A stretch of 35,957 nucleotides of DNA from Candidatus Omnitrophota bacterium (GTDB lineage Bacteria > Omnitrophota > Gorgyraeia > Zapsychrales > Fredricksoniimonadaceae): positions 1 through 35,957 of the forward strand of contig JADFYF010000015.1 of the NCBI GenBank assembly GCA_015233165.1, given 5' to 3'. Positions within the stretch are counted from its first letter, which is position 1; every line of letters begins with the position of its first letter. Shown piece after piece: positions 18,846 to 27,866 of this stretch. The translations under genes were made by a program, and so were the position numbers. Under the pieces are notes generated by a model. That model saw only the letters and a program-made list of their open reading frames with translations. It had not been told where the DNA came from and did no database searches.

Positions 18846-19547
18846 ATGTTTTGGATGATTCTTGTCGGTTTAATTGTACTAGGGATATTAGGATGGATTA
18901 TTTATACCATGCCTTCAGAGTCGACGACTAAGGCGAAGAAGAAGGTTAAGGAACTTAAGTCGCAGGTGGCTTCTGATTCTGCGGCAAAGCTTGAGGCTAG
19001 TCGTGACTGGAAGGTGATTGCGGAACGTTGGGAGAAGCAGAATAATAATCTTATAGGGGAACTTGAAAAGATTAAGATGCATCAGAAGGATTTAGAGAAA
19101 CAGATTTCTTCCCAAAAAGACCATGATAAGAATTTAGTGGATAAGCTGTCTCAGGAGAAAAGCTGGCGCGAGAAGGAACAGGTGAATCTGGATAAAGCCA
19201 AGGCGAATGAAAAAGAATTGAAGGCTCAGCTGATTCGTACCGAGTCGGATTTGGAAAAGGAACATTCTTCTCGTATTCGCCTGGAGCAGCAGATCGCTGA
19301 ATTGAAATCCAAGTTGGATGTCTCGCAAGATGAGAAGAGGGCTTCAAACACAAAGGCCAATAGTTTAGAAACAACCCTGCTTCAGGCTAATAAGGATCTC
19401 AAAGAGCTGCGTGATCAGAATAAAGAGCTTTCGAAACGTAAGGCAGATATTCAGTGGGTGGCGAAATCGGATTACGATGAATTAAATAAAAAGCTTAAAG
19501 CTAAAGAACAAGAATTAGCGCAGTTAAAAACTCCTCCGACGGCATAA
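18846..19547 (+). CDS. Membrane-anchored coiled-coil protein
   Basis: N-terminal TM (MFWMILVGLIVLGILGWIIYTM) then a long charged heptad-rich region. SD GGAGA before ATG 18846. Confidence 0.75.
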   Translation: MFWMILVGLIVLGILGWIIYTMPSESTTKAKKKVKELKSQVASDSAAKLEASRDWKVIAERWEKQNNNLIGELEKIKMHQKDLEKQISSQKDHDKNLVDKLSQEKSWREKEQVNLDKAKANEKELKAQLIRTESDLEKEHSSRIRLEQQIAELKSKLDVSQDEKRASNTKANSLETTLLQANKDLKELRDQNKELSKRKADIQWVAKSDYDELNKKLKAKEQELAQLKTPPTA

Positions 19548-19551
19548 AACG

Positions 19552-20718
19552 ATGTCTTTGTATCCATTCGCCAAACGTATCAACTGGTCTTTAGAGAATA
19601 ATCCTTTAAGTTTAGCCATCGAGAAGATGCGAAGCGATGGGACGCCTATCTTGGATTTAACCGAATCCAATCCTACCCGTTGTGGTTTTCAATATCCTAA
19701 GAATTGGTTGGAAGAGTTATCCTCGTCTGAGGCATTGACCTACGCCCCGGAGTCCAAGGGAACGATCAAGGCTCGTCGAGCGGTAGAGAGTTATTATCAG
19801 CAAAGACAGTATGCTCTAAGCCCTGAACATCTGGTGTTAACCTCCGGCACTTCCGAAGGGTATTCTTTTTTATTAAAGCTTTTAACCAATCCCGGAGATC
19901 ATGTTTTAATCCCTAAGCCCAGCTATCCGCTATTTCAATTTCTTATCGAACTTCATGACGTGGGCTTTGATTATTATCCCATGGTCTATGAAGAGGGACG
20001 TTGGCAGATCGATCGAGAGGCGTTTTTGGATTTGGTCACATCTAAGACAAGAGCTGTGATTCTTGTTAATCCAAATAATCCGACGTGTTCCTATATCAGC
20101 AAGGATGATCTGACATTCTTAAATGAGCAGTGCGCGTCGCACCAGATGGCGATTATTTCCGATGAGGTCTTTCTGGACTATCAGTTGAAGAAGGATTTGC
20201 CGGCGGTGAGTCTGGTCGAGAATACGAAGGTATTGACCTTCGTCTTAAGTGGAATATCCAAGGTGTTGGGTCTTCCTCAGATGAAGCTCTCCTGGATTGC
20301 TGCTAATGGTCCTAAGAAAACTCTGCAAGAGGCTCTGGAGCGTCTGGAGATTATTGCGGATACCTATTTATCTGTGAACACACCTGTTCAAAATTCCCTG
20401 GCCTCCTGGTTGCCTCAAGCCAGCCAGATTCAGGGACAGATTCTCCAAAGAGTTCAGGCGAATTTAGAGACATTGCGACACTATCCCTTGAAGGTGTTGT
20501 CGGTCGAGGGGGGATGGTATGCCATCATTGATGTCCCGTCCTTGTATTCAGAAGAAGATTTTATTTTAGATGTATTAAGGACAGAACAGGTCTTGGTACA
20601 CCCGGGGTATTTTTTTGATTTTGATAGGGAAGGGTATTTAATTTTAAGCCTTCTGCCTCAAGGGGAAGTCTTTAGAGAAGCTATTGAAAGAATTTCTCGG
20701 AAGATTCAGAATTTGTAG
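19552..20718 (+). CDS. PLP-dependent aminotransferase class I/II
   Basis: LTSGTSEGYSFLLKLL, VNPNNPTCSYIS and SGISKVLGLPQMKLSWI (PLP Lys region). Confidence 0.93.
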   Translation: MSLYPFAKRINWSLENNPLSLAIEKMRSDGTPILDLTESNPTRCGFQYPKNWLEELSSSEALTYAPESKGTIKARRAVESYYQQRQYALSPEHLVLTSGTSEGYSFLLKLLTNPGDHVLIPKPSYPLFQFLIELHDVGFDYYPMVYEEGRWQIDREAFLDLVTSKTRAVILVNPNNPTCSYISKDDLTFLNEQCASHQMAIISDEVFLDYQLKKDLPAVSLVENTKVLTFVLSGISKVLGLPQMKLSWIAANGPKKTLQEALERLEIIADTYLSVNTPVQNSLASWLPQASQIQGQILQRVQANLETLRHYPLKVLSVEGGWYAIIDVPSLYSEEDFILDVLRTEQVLVHPGYFFDFDREGYLILSLLPQGEVFREAIERISRKIQNL

Positions 20719-20731
20719 TAGAATGGTGACT

Positions 20732-21202
20732 ATGAAACGACCTAATTGGGATGAATATTTTTTGAAGTTAGCCATGTTAGCCTCTGAGAGGGCCACCTGT
20801 CCTCGGATGCATTGTGGTTGTGTTTTGGTTAAGAATAAGAATGTAATTTCTACAGGTTACAACGGCTCCATTCCTGGGGATGAGCATTGTGAAGATGTTG
20901 GGTGCATGGTTGTCGATAATCACTGTGTGCGGACTGTTCATGCCGAGATGAATGCCTTGGTTCAGGCTGCCCGTCGTGGAAATGCTGTTGAAGGATCCTC
21001 AGCCTATGTGACCAATATGCCTTGTACCACCTGCGCTAAATCGTTGATTGTGGCAGGGATCAAACGCGTTGTCATATTCTCCGATTATCATGATACCTTG
21101 GCAGAAACATTCTTTTCTAAAGCAGGCGTCGCTATTGAACGCATTGCCATGCCCAATAAAGAAATTACCTACGATTTAAAGAAGTATTCATCAGCCCGTT
21201 AA
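20732..21202 (+). CDS. dCMP deaminase / cytidine-deoxycytidylate deaminase family (ComEB-like)
   Basis: TVHAEMNAL and MPCTTCAKSLI zinc motifs; ATCPRMHCGCVLVKNKNVISTGYNGS. Confidence 0.92.
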   Translation: MKRPNWDEYFLKLAMLASERATCPRMHCGCVLVKNKNVISTGYNGSIPGDEHCEDVGCMVVDNHCVRTVHAEMNALVQAARRGNAVEGSSAYVTNMPCTTCAKSLIVAGIKRVVIFSDYHDTLAETFFSKAGVAIERIAMPNKEITYDLKKYSSAR

Positions 21203-21233
21203 GATTTAATTATTACCTATACTGGTTTTTTAT

Positions 21234-21626
21234 ATGGCCTCTCTTAAAATCCTTATCGCTGATGATGAACCCGCCGTTCTTGAAATTATGGCTCTTAAAT
21301 TAGTTTCTGCCGGATTTGATGTCGTTTCGGCGAATGATGGAAAGGAAGCCTGGGAGAAGATTCAGAGCGAAAATCCAGATGTTATTCTTTTAGATTTGAA
21401 CATGCCGCATTTAACTGGCTTTGAGGTTTTAAGTCATCTGCGCAATACGCCACCTTCCAAGAAATGGATTCCAGTGATTATTGTCTCCGCTCAGGGCGAA
21501 ATGGAGAGTTTGCAAAAAGGTTTTGAGCTGCAAGCCGATCATTATTTAGTCAAGCCCTGCCGTATTGAAGATATTATTAAGGCCATCCGGTTAATGATTG
21601 CTTTGATTCCTTTAAGAAATCTCTAA
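21234..21626 (+). CDS. Stand-alone response regulator receiver protein
   Basis: ILIADDEPAV, VILLDLNMPHLTGFEVL, IIVSAQ and LVKPCR. Confidence 0.94.
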   Translation: MASLKILIADDEPAVLEIMALKLVSAGFDVVSANDGKEAWEKIQSENPDVILLDLNMPHLTGFEVLSHLRNTPPSKKWIPVIIVSAQGEMESLQKGFELQADHYLVKPCRIEDIIKAIRLMIALIPLRNL

Positions 21627-21628
21627 AC

Positions 21629-22450
21629 ATGTCTCCTCGCTTTATGACGATTCTAGCGATTCTTTTTCTGATTGTATTGACCTCTCTTTATCTTCTGGTG
21701 AAGTTTATAGAACGATCTTCGGTTTTTTATCCCGGGAAGCTTATTCATACAACACCGGCGAGTGTTGGTTTAGCCTACGAGGATATTTTTATTTCAACGT
21801 CGGATGGAGTTAAGATTAATGGCTGGTTTGTGAAAAGTGCTGTACAGCCAGCCTCGACGATTATATTTGCGCACGGGAATGCTGGCACGATCGGTGAACG
21901 TATCCTGAAGGTTAAGTTCTGGCATGATATGGGATGTAATATTCTGATCTTTGATTATCGAGGCTATGGGAAAAGTGAAGGTCATCCCTCAGAGAAGGGG
22001 ATCTATCTGGACGCCTTGGCTGTTTATGATTATTTACAGACAAGAAGCGATATTGATCACGCTCGTATTATCGCCTATGGGGCTTCCTTAGGGGGGGCGG
22101 TAGTTGTTGATTTAGCAACCAAGAGAAAATTAGCAGCCTTGATGGTGGAGTCGTCGATCACGTCAGCGGCGGATATGGCCCGGCGATTGTATCCTTCACT
22201 CCCTGCGTTTTTTATGAGTATTAAGTTTGATTCAATTGGTAAAATAGGTAAAATCACGGTACCTAAAATTTTTATGCACAGCCGAGAAGATCACATTGTT
22301 CCCTTTGAGATGGGACGTAAGCTTTATGAGAAGGCGAAAGAACCTAAGGCCTTTCTTGAGATTTATGGTGGACATTATGAGGGTGGCATTGTTCATGATT
22401 TCAGAGTAAAAGAGGGTTTAAAACAATTTCTACAGAAGTATTCTTTATAG
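21629..22450 (+). CDS. Alpha/beta hydrolase (BEM46/ABHD13-like)
   Basis: N-terminal TM; FAHGNAGTIGER, FDYRGYGKSEG, nucleophile elbow AYGASLGGA, C-terminal GGHYEG. Confidence 0.9.
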   Translation: MSPRFMTILAILFLIVLTSLYLLVKFIERSSVFYPGKLIHTTPASVGLAYEDIFISTSDGVKINGWFVKSAVQPASTIIFAHGNAGTIGERILKVKFWHDMGCNILIFDYRGYGKSEGHPSEKGIYLDALAVYDYLQTRSDIDHARIIAYGASLGGAVVVDLATKRKLAALMVESSITSAADMARRLYPSLPAFFMSIKFDSIGKIGKITVPKIFMHSREDHIVPFEMGRKLYEKAKEPKAFLEIYGGHYEGGIVHDFRVKEGLKQFLQKYSL

Positions 22451-22457
22451 GTAAAGC

Positions 22458-22557
22458 TGTCATCCCTGCCTGCCGGCAGGCAGGCCCGAATGTTTTAGTC
22501 GGGGATCCAGGGTTGGCCAAAGTTCTAGGTTCCCGACAAAAGCATTCGGGAACGACA
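22458..22557. repeat. TGTCAT...GACA inverted repeat with a nested 20-bp palindrome (22465-22484)
   Basis: Outer arms CCCGAATGTTTTAGTCGGGGATCCAG / CTAGGTTCCCGACAAAAGCATTCGGGAACGACA; CCTGCCTGCCGGCAGGCAGG interrupts the left arm. Confidence 0.87.
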
Positions 22558-22571
22558 GACTATATAAAATT

Positions 22572-23768
22572 ATGAAAGCATCTTTTTTAAAGACAAATAA
22601 AACAACCATCGTCGACGCTAGTGGCAAGCCTGTCCTGCTTCATGGAATTAATTTTGGCGGCTGGCTGATGATGGAAGGTTATTTCATGGGAGCGCCGAAT
22701 AAGGCGGAGCAGGTGTTTAAGAAGAATTTTGCTCAAGAGTTAGGGGCGAAGGCTCTTGAAGAGTTTGAATTTGAATTTCGAAAGGCGTTTATCTTAGAAC
22801 AGGATTTTAAGAATGTGGCTGCCTGGGGGATGAATGTCATTCGTTTACCATTTAATTACCGTCTCATTGAAACGTCGCTGTATCAATACAGCGCTTCGGG
22901 GTTGGCCTATCTGGATGAGGCGGTGCGTTTGGCTAAGAAACATGGCCTATGGGTGATTTTAGATTTGCATGCAGCACCTGGTGCCCAGAATCATGACTGG
23001 CATTCAGATAGTTTAGGGCAGGCGGATTTGTGGACGAATAGCGAGAATCAAAAGAGAACAATCGCTCTGTGGGAATACCTAGGTGATCATTTTAAAGATG
23101 AACCTGCGGTGGCCGGATATGATCTTCTCAATGAACCTGTGCTAGAGGATATGGCGCTCTTAAATCGTTTTTATAAGGAACTGATTGGGAAAATTCGGGC
23201 GATTGATCAGAAACATATTCTTTTTGTCGAGGGGAGTCGTTGGTCTCAGGATATTGATATTTTAGAAGACTTCAACGATGACAATCTGTGCTTAAGTATC
23301 CATTATTATGGAGCCTTAGAGTTTTCATTTAATTTTATTCCTGGTTTACGGTATCCCTTGAAGTCAAAGGCAGGAACTTGGGATAAGGGAGCTATCCGTC
23401 AATTCTTATCCGGTTACGCCAAGACGGCTAAGAGGCGTCAATGTCCTATTTTCGTCGGAGAATGGGGAACGCATAGCCGGGGCGGCGCCTATGGTGAAGA
23501 TAAGTCTATTGAAGATATCTTAGGCTGCTTTGATGAGTTTGGTTTTCATCGCGCGTATTGGACGTATAAAGCCATCAAGAATCATATGTTTCCCGACGGG
23601 GTTTTTAGTTATTATCCCAATAGTCCCTGGGTGAATCGTCCCGGGCCTAAGTCGGGATGGGATACCTGGGCGTCGTTGTGGCCGACGAAGAAGAACGAGA
23701 TGATTCGTTCCTGGTCGACCAAGGCGTTTGATGTGAATCAAGAGATTGAGAAGGTTTTAATAAGCTAA
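22572..23768 (+). CDS. Glycoside hydrolase family 5 (cellulase / exo-1,3-beta-glucanase-like)
   Basis: LHGINFGGWLMMEGYF, WVILDLHAAPGAQN, YDLLNEPV and VGEWGTHSRGG. Confidence 0.9.
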   Translation: MKASFLKTNKTTIVDASGKPVLLHGINFGGWLMMEGYFMGAPNKAEQVFKKNFAQELGAKALEEFEFEFRKAFILEQDFKNVAAWGMNVIRLPFNYRLIETSLYQYSASGLAYLDEAVRLAKKHGLWVILDLHAAPGAQNHDWHSDSLGQADLWTNSENQKRTIALWEYLGDHFKDEPAVAGYDLLNEPVLEDMALLNRFYKELIGKIRAIDQKHILFVEGSRWSQDIDILEDFNDDNLCLSIHYYGALEFSFNFIPGLRYPLKSKAGTWDKGAIRQFLSGYAKTAKRRQCPIFVGEWGTHSRGGAYGEDKSIEDILGCFDEFGFHRAYWTYKAIKNHMFPDGVFSYYPNSPWVNRPGPKSGWDTWASLWPTKKNEMIRSWSTKAFDVNQEIEKVLIS

Positions 23769-23773
23769 CTGTA

Positions 23774-23871
23774 TTCCTCCCCCTTTATGGGGGAGGCTAG
23801 GTGGGGGTATAAATAGAGAGATATCTCTTTTTGTGCCCCCTCCCCTAGCCCCTCCCACAAGGGGAGGGGAA
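23774..23871. repeat. CT-rich inverted repeat (TTCCTCCCCC ... GGGGAGGGGAA)
   Basis: Arms CCTCCCCCTTTATGGGGGAGGCTAGG / CCCCTAGCCCCTCCCACAAGGGGAGG; same family as 32899-33026. Confidence 0.83.
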
Positions 23872-23891
23872 TTTAAAGGAGTATTGATTGT

Positions 23892-24737
23892 ATGCATAAA
23901 GAAATCATCACCAGTCTTCAGAACGATTCTGTTAAACAAGCCATTGCTCTTAGGGAGGCAAAGACGCGAAGAGAGTATGGACTGACCATTATCGACGGTA
24001 TCCGTGAGATTTATCGGGCTTTTGATGCCGGTGTCGATATTGAAAAGATTTTTGTCTGCCCCTCGCTGTTGCCGGAACAAGATGAACAGCATTTGCTGGC
24101 GCTTCTTAAACATCGGAATATTAAGATTGTGGAAGTCAATGAGGCTGTCTTTGAGAAGTTGGCCTTTGGTCAGCGACTGGAAGGTCTCTTAGCCCTGGGC
24201 CGTATTCCCCAGAAGGCCTTATCGGATTTAAAACCTGCCGGAACATCCTTGTATGTCATTGTTCAGGCTCTTGAGAAGCCGGGGAATATTGGTGCGATTT
24301 TACGCACCTGTGATGCCGCCGGTGTGGATGGTTTGATCTTGGTCGATGCCAAAACAGATTTGTTTAATCCTAATGTGATTCGTGCCAGTACAGGAACGGT
24401 TTTTAGTGTTCCGACGGCCATCGCCGATAGTCAGGCGGTCTTGGATTTCCTGACGCGTTACAAAATTAAAACCTGCAGTCTGTTTCCTCAAAGTACCAAG
24501 AATTATACGGATGTAGATTTTACAGGTCCTGTGGCGATTGTTCTGGGTTCTGAGGATCAGGGGTTAAGCGAGTTCTGGGTGAAGCATACGGATATCGATA
24601 TGAAAATTCCTATGAATGGCAAGGCTGATTCTTTGAATGTTTCTGTTTGTGGAGCCATTGTCATTTACGAAGCCCTGCGTCAACGGGGGTTAGTCGAAGA
24701 TTCTCCTGTTCTTCGTCGGTCAGCCAAGAAATTCTAA
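23892..24737 (+). CDS. TrmH/SpoU family RNA 2'-O-methyltransferase
   Basis: ALEKPGNIGAILRTCDAAGVDG, VLGSEDQGLSEFW and IPMNGKADSLNVSV. Confidence 0.92.
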   Translation: MHKEIITSLQNDSVKQAIALREAKTRREYGLTIIDGIREIYRAFDAGVDIEKIFVCPSLLPEQDEQHLLALLKHRNIKIVEVNEAVFEKLAFGQRLEGLLALGRIPQKALSDLKPAGTSLYVIVQALEKPGNIGAILRTCDAAGVDGLILVDAKTDLFNPNVIRASTGTVFSVPTAIADSQAVLDFLTRYKIKTCSLFPQSTKNYTDVDFTGPVAIVLGSEDQGLSEFWVKHTDIDMKIPMNGKADSLNVSVCGAIVIYEALRQRGLVEDSPVLRRSAKKF

Positions 24738-24739
24738 TC

Positions 24740-25456
24740 ATGCGTTTGCAAGTCTTTCTATCCCATAACGGTGTTTGTTCCAGGCGTGAAGCCATGGCGC
24801 TGATTCAAGACGGGCAGGTGAAGGTGAACGGCCGTGTTGAATGGGAACCTTCTTTTGATGTCAGTGGGGATGAGGATATTTCGGTCGACGGAAAAAAAGT
24901 TGTTGTTAAGTCCTATACCTATGTGATGTTGCATAAGCCTCCGGGGTATACGACAACCCGAGACGATCCTTTTGCGGATAAGATTGTTTTGGATTTGTTG
25001 CCTAAGAATTTGCAGCATCTGTCTCCGGTGGGACGTTTGGATAAGGACAGCGAAGGATTGCTGTTGATGACCAATGATGGGACCTGGGCCTACGGTCTGA
25101 CACATCCTAAGTTTCATCTGGATAAAACCTACGTGGTGCATGCCCATGGCAAGCTCAGTCAGGCGAATCAGAGCAAACTGCAGCAGGGAGTGATGATTGA
25201 GGATGAAAAAACTGCTCCTTGCCGTATAGCTCAAGTTCGCTATAATGTCGCGGATACGGAGTTCCAAATCACCATTCATGAAGGCAAAAAGCGTCAGATT
25301 CGTCGGATGCTCTGGAGTGTGGGGCATAAAGTATTCTTTTTAAAACGCATCAGCATTGGCCCTTTGCATTTAGGGTCGTTAACCATCGGTCAGTATCGAG
25401 AACTGACACAACAGGAGATTCAGTCGTTATCAACAGTGACGTCTAACAAATCATGA
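24740..25456 (+). CDS. Pseudouridine synthase, RsuA/RluB family
   Basis: S4 domain start MRLQVFLSHNGVCSRREAM, catalytic GRLDKDSEGLLL, and KKRQIRRM. Confidence 0.94.
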   Translation: MRLQVFLSHNGVCSRREAMALIQDGQVKVNGRVEWEPSFDVSGDEDISVDGKKVVVKSYTYVMLHKPPGYTTTRDDPFADKIVLDLLPKNLQHLSPVGRLDKDSEGLLLMTNDGTWAYGLTHPKFHLDKTYVVHAHGKLSQANQSKLQQGVMIEDEKTAPCRIAQVRYNVADTEFQITIHEGKKRQIRRMLWSVGHKVFFLKRISIGPLHLGSLTIGQYRELTQQEIQSLSTVTSNKS

Positions 25457-27396
25457 TTACCTTACTTAACATTTCAAAAAACTTCGATACACGCCTTTTA
25501 CTGAAGAACATTACGCTGAGTATTTTTGCGAATGAACGTATTGGGTTAGCCGGTCCTAACGGGGCAGGTAAGACAACTATTTTTAAAATCATTTTAGGTC
25601 AATTAGAACCGTCGTCAGGAAGTGTTCAGATCCAGAAGGGGATTAAGATTGGATACATGGCGCAGGAATCGAGTTACCCGTCGAATCGTACAGTTATGGA
25701 CGAGATGACGTCGGGGAATGATGAGATCCGAAAGCTGTTGGAAGAAAAACATAAGCTGGAAGAGGAAAATAAGGCGGATTCTAATCGTTATGGGGATATT
25801 CTGGAGTTGTTAGAGACGGCAGGGATTTATGATCTGGAGCATAAGGCTGAGAAAATCTTAAGCGGTTTAGGATTTAAGGAGCCTGAGTTTCACAAACCCA
25901 TTGCGAATCTCTCCGGTGGTTGGCAGATGCGCGCGCAGTTGGCTAAGCTTTTGGTCTATCAATACGATCTTCTGATGCTCGACGAGCCGACCAACTATTT
26001 GGATTTGGAAGCTACCCTGTGGTTGAAAGGTTTCTTAGCCGACTATCCGGGAACCTTTCTGATGATTTCCCACGATAAGGTTTTCTTAAACGATGTCACC
26101 AATTACACCATGATTCTAGAAGACGGCAGGGCTACCAAGATTAAGGGTAATTACGAGGAGTATGAGGAAGCTAAGGCGATGCGTTTGAAGTCCCTGGAGA
26201 AACAGGCTAAGGTGGTGGATAAGAAGCGTGAACAGTTGGAGCGTTTTGCGGAACGTTTTCATGCTCAGCCTAACTTCTCCGGAGCTGTTCGTAACAAACG
26301 CCGTCAGTTAGAGCGTTTAGATGAGATTGATATTCCTCAGGAGAAACATTCCATTCGTGATTTTGATTTTCCAGCGACGCGTGAAAGCGGGTATACCGTC
26401 CTGACAATGACGAATATTTCTAAGGCGTATAAAGATAAGGTCGTCTATGAAAAGGTGGATCTGGAAATTATCCGTGGGCAGAAGATTTGTCTGGTGGGTC
26501 CCAACGGGGCTGGTAAATCGACGTTATTGAAGATGGCTGCCGGTGTTGTGCCATTTGACTCGGGAACCTACAAGCTGGGTCATCAGGTCGACCTGGGATA
26601 TTTCTCTCAGACTCGTCTGGATGTTCTTAATCCTAATCGTACGGCGATGGAAGAGTTGATGTCGGCCTCCAGTAAAAGTGTTCCTCAAACTCAGGCCAGA
26701 ACTCTTCTGGGAGTTTTTAACTTTAGAGGCGACGACGTGTTTAAACCTGTCAACGTCCTCTCCGGGGGAGAGAAAAGTCGTTTGATCTTAGCGAAGCTGT
26801 TGGTTAATCCTCCTAACTTTATCTGCCTCGACGAGCCTACGACCCACTTGGATATCGACGGGGTTGAAGCGTTGACGACCTGCTTTAGAAATTATCAGGG
26901 AACGTTGTTGTTTATCAGTCACGATTTGTTCTTCATGAAGGAAATTGCCACGCATATGATTGAGGTGGATAATGGCGGTCTGAAGCATTATCACGGCGGA
27001 TTGGATTATTATCTCGAGAAGAAGGCGGGGATTGATATTAATCAGAAGCAAAAATCTCAGGCTCAGGTCGCTATGGCTTTAGAGCAGGCTAAGAAGCAAA
27101 AGCAGAAGGAAGACAGTAAGCCTCAGTCTCTGGTGATGGATGCGCATGCCAAACACAATCAAGCTCTTTTGCGTTTAGAAGCTATTAAAAGAGAAACGAA
27201 GAATTTAGAGAAGGAAAAGAGCGAGCTGGAAACAGAAAGCTACGTGAAGTCCAGATTCCTCAGTGATTCTTTTGGCCGTGATCAGGAGATGATCAAAGAA
27301 TGCGGGATCAGGCTTAAGGATATTCAAAAACGTTTAAGAGAAATCACTGTCAAGATCGATAATTTAGCACAAGAAAAAATCGATATTTCTAAATGA
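25453..27396 (+). CDS. ABC-F family ATPase
   Basis: Two ABC domains (GPNGAGKTT / GPNGAGKST; LSGGWQMRAQLA / LSGGEKSRL), linker, and C-terminal coiled coil. Confidence 0.95.
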   Translation: MITLLNISKNFDTRLLLKNITLSIFANERIGLAGPNGAGKTTIFKIILGQLEPSSGSVQIQKGIKIGYMAQESSYPSNRTVMDEMTSGNDEIRKLLEEKHKLEEENKADSNRYGDILELLETAGIYDLEHKAEKILSGLGFKEPEFHKPIANLSGGWQMRAQLAKLLVYQYDLLMLDEPTNYLDLEATLWLKGFLADYPGTFLMISHDKVFLNDVTNYTMILEDGRATKIKGNYEEYEEAKAMRLKSLEKQAKVVDKKREQLERFAERFHAQPNFSGAVRNKRRQLERLDEIDIPQEKHSIRDFDFPATRESGYTVLTMTNISKAYKDKVVYEKVDLEIIRGQKICLVGPNGAGKSTLLKMAAGVVPFDSGTYKLGHQVDLGYFSQTRLDVLNPNRTAMEELMSASSKSVPQTQARTLLGVFNFRGDDVFKPVNVLSGGEKSRLILAKLLVNPPNFICLDEPTTHLDIDGVEALTTCFRNYQGTLLFISHDLFFMKEIATHMIEVDNGGLKHYHGGLDYYLEKKAGIDINQKQKSQAQVAMALEQAKKQKQKEDSKPQSLVMDAHAKHNQALLRLEAIKRETKNLEKEKSELETESYVKSRFLSDSFGRDQEMIKECGIRLKDIQKRLREITVKIDNLAQEKIDISK

Positions 27397-27866
27397 GACA
27401 AAAACATTTTTTTGAATTCTGTCACCCCCGAATGTTTTTGTCGGGGGTCCAGAGGTTGGCTGAAGTCCTAGATGCCCGACTCAAACATTCGGGCATGACA
27501 ATTTTTTTAATTATTAGTTTTTCCGGCTGTGCCGTTATTAATCATGCCGACGAGCTGATTATGATGGGAGGGTATTCCCGGGATAAGAATGTTCAGGGCA
27601 AGTTGGTTGATCAAATCAATGCTTCCTATGATGCCCTGTTGGTGGCCATCAATACCAATAAAATTAAGAATTACCCGGATCAAACAGCGATTCTGACGAA
27701 TTTTGGTGAACCGATTGCTAAAAAAACCGTGACTATTGACGGACTTCCCCGGGATCGCTGGCTTTATCGTAACGCCATCCCACAAAAGGCTAAAGATAAA
27801 GTGTATCTATACTTTGATACCCATGGTCAATTAATGAAATTTACACAGGAAAAAATAGAATGGTAA
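27393..27866 (+). CDS. Putative lipoprotein with a repeat element interrupting its signal peptide region
   Basis: ATGA overlap with the ABC-F stop; lipobox IISFSGC. The 27420-27500 repeat lies between the N-terminal MRQKHFFEF and the hydrophobic core. An alternative start at 27495 lies inside the repeat. Confidence 0.6.
   Translation: MRQKHFFEFCHPRMFLSGVQRLAEVLDARLKHSGMTIFLIISFSGCAVINHADELIMMGGYSRDKNVQGKLVDQINASYDALLVAINTNKIKNYPDQTAILTNFGEPIAKKTVTIDGLPRDRWLYRNAIPQKAKDKVYLYFDTHGQLMKFTQEKIEW
27420..27500. repeat. TGTCAC...ATGACA inverted repeat (81 bp) inside an ORF
   Basis: TGTCACCCCCGAATGTTTTTGTCGGGGGTCC ... GATGCCCGACTCAAACATTCGGGCATGACA; same family as 16708 and 22458. Confidence 0.87.

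Noticed and set aside
13552-21626. Hybrid kinase, Hpt and distant response regulator (21234) as a dedicated phosphorelay
   Set aside because: Kinase and Hpt are adjacent, but the regulator is about 6 kb away with unrelated genes between; pairing cannot be supported from sequence.
11875-24737. Two TrmH/SpoU methyltransferases (11875 and 23892) as a recent duplication
   Set aside because: The proteins are divergent beyond the SPOUT motifs; multiple SPOUT paralogs are common in bacteria.
24758-25327. 189-aa minus-strand ORF antisense to the RsuA-like gene
   Set aside because: Shadow ORF over a strongly conserved plus-strand gene; no recognisable domain.
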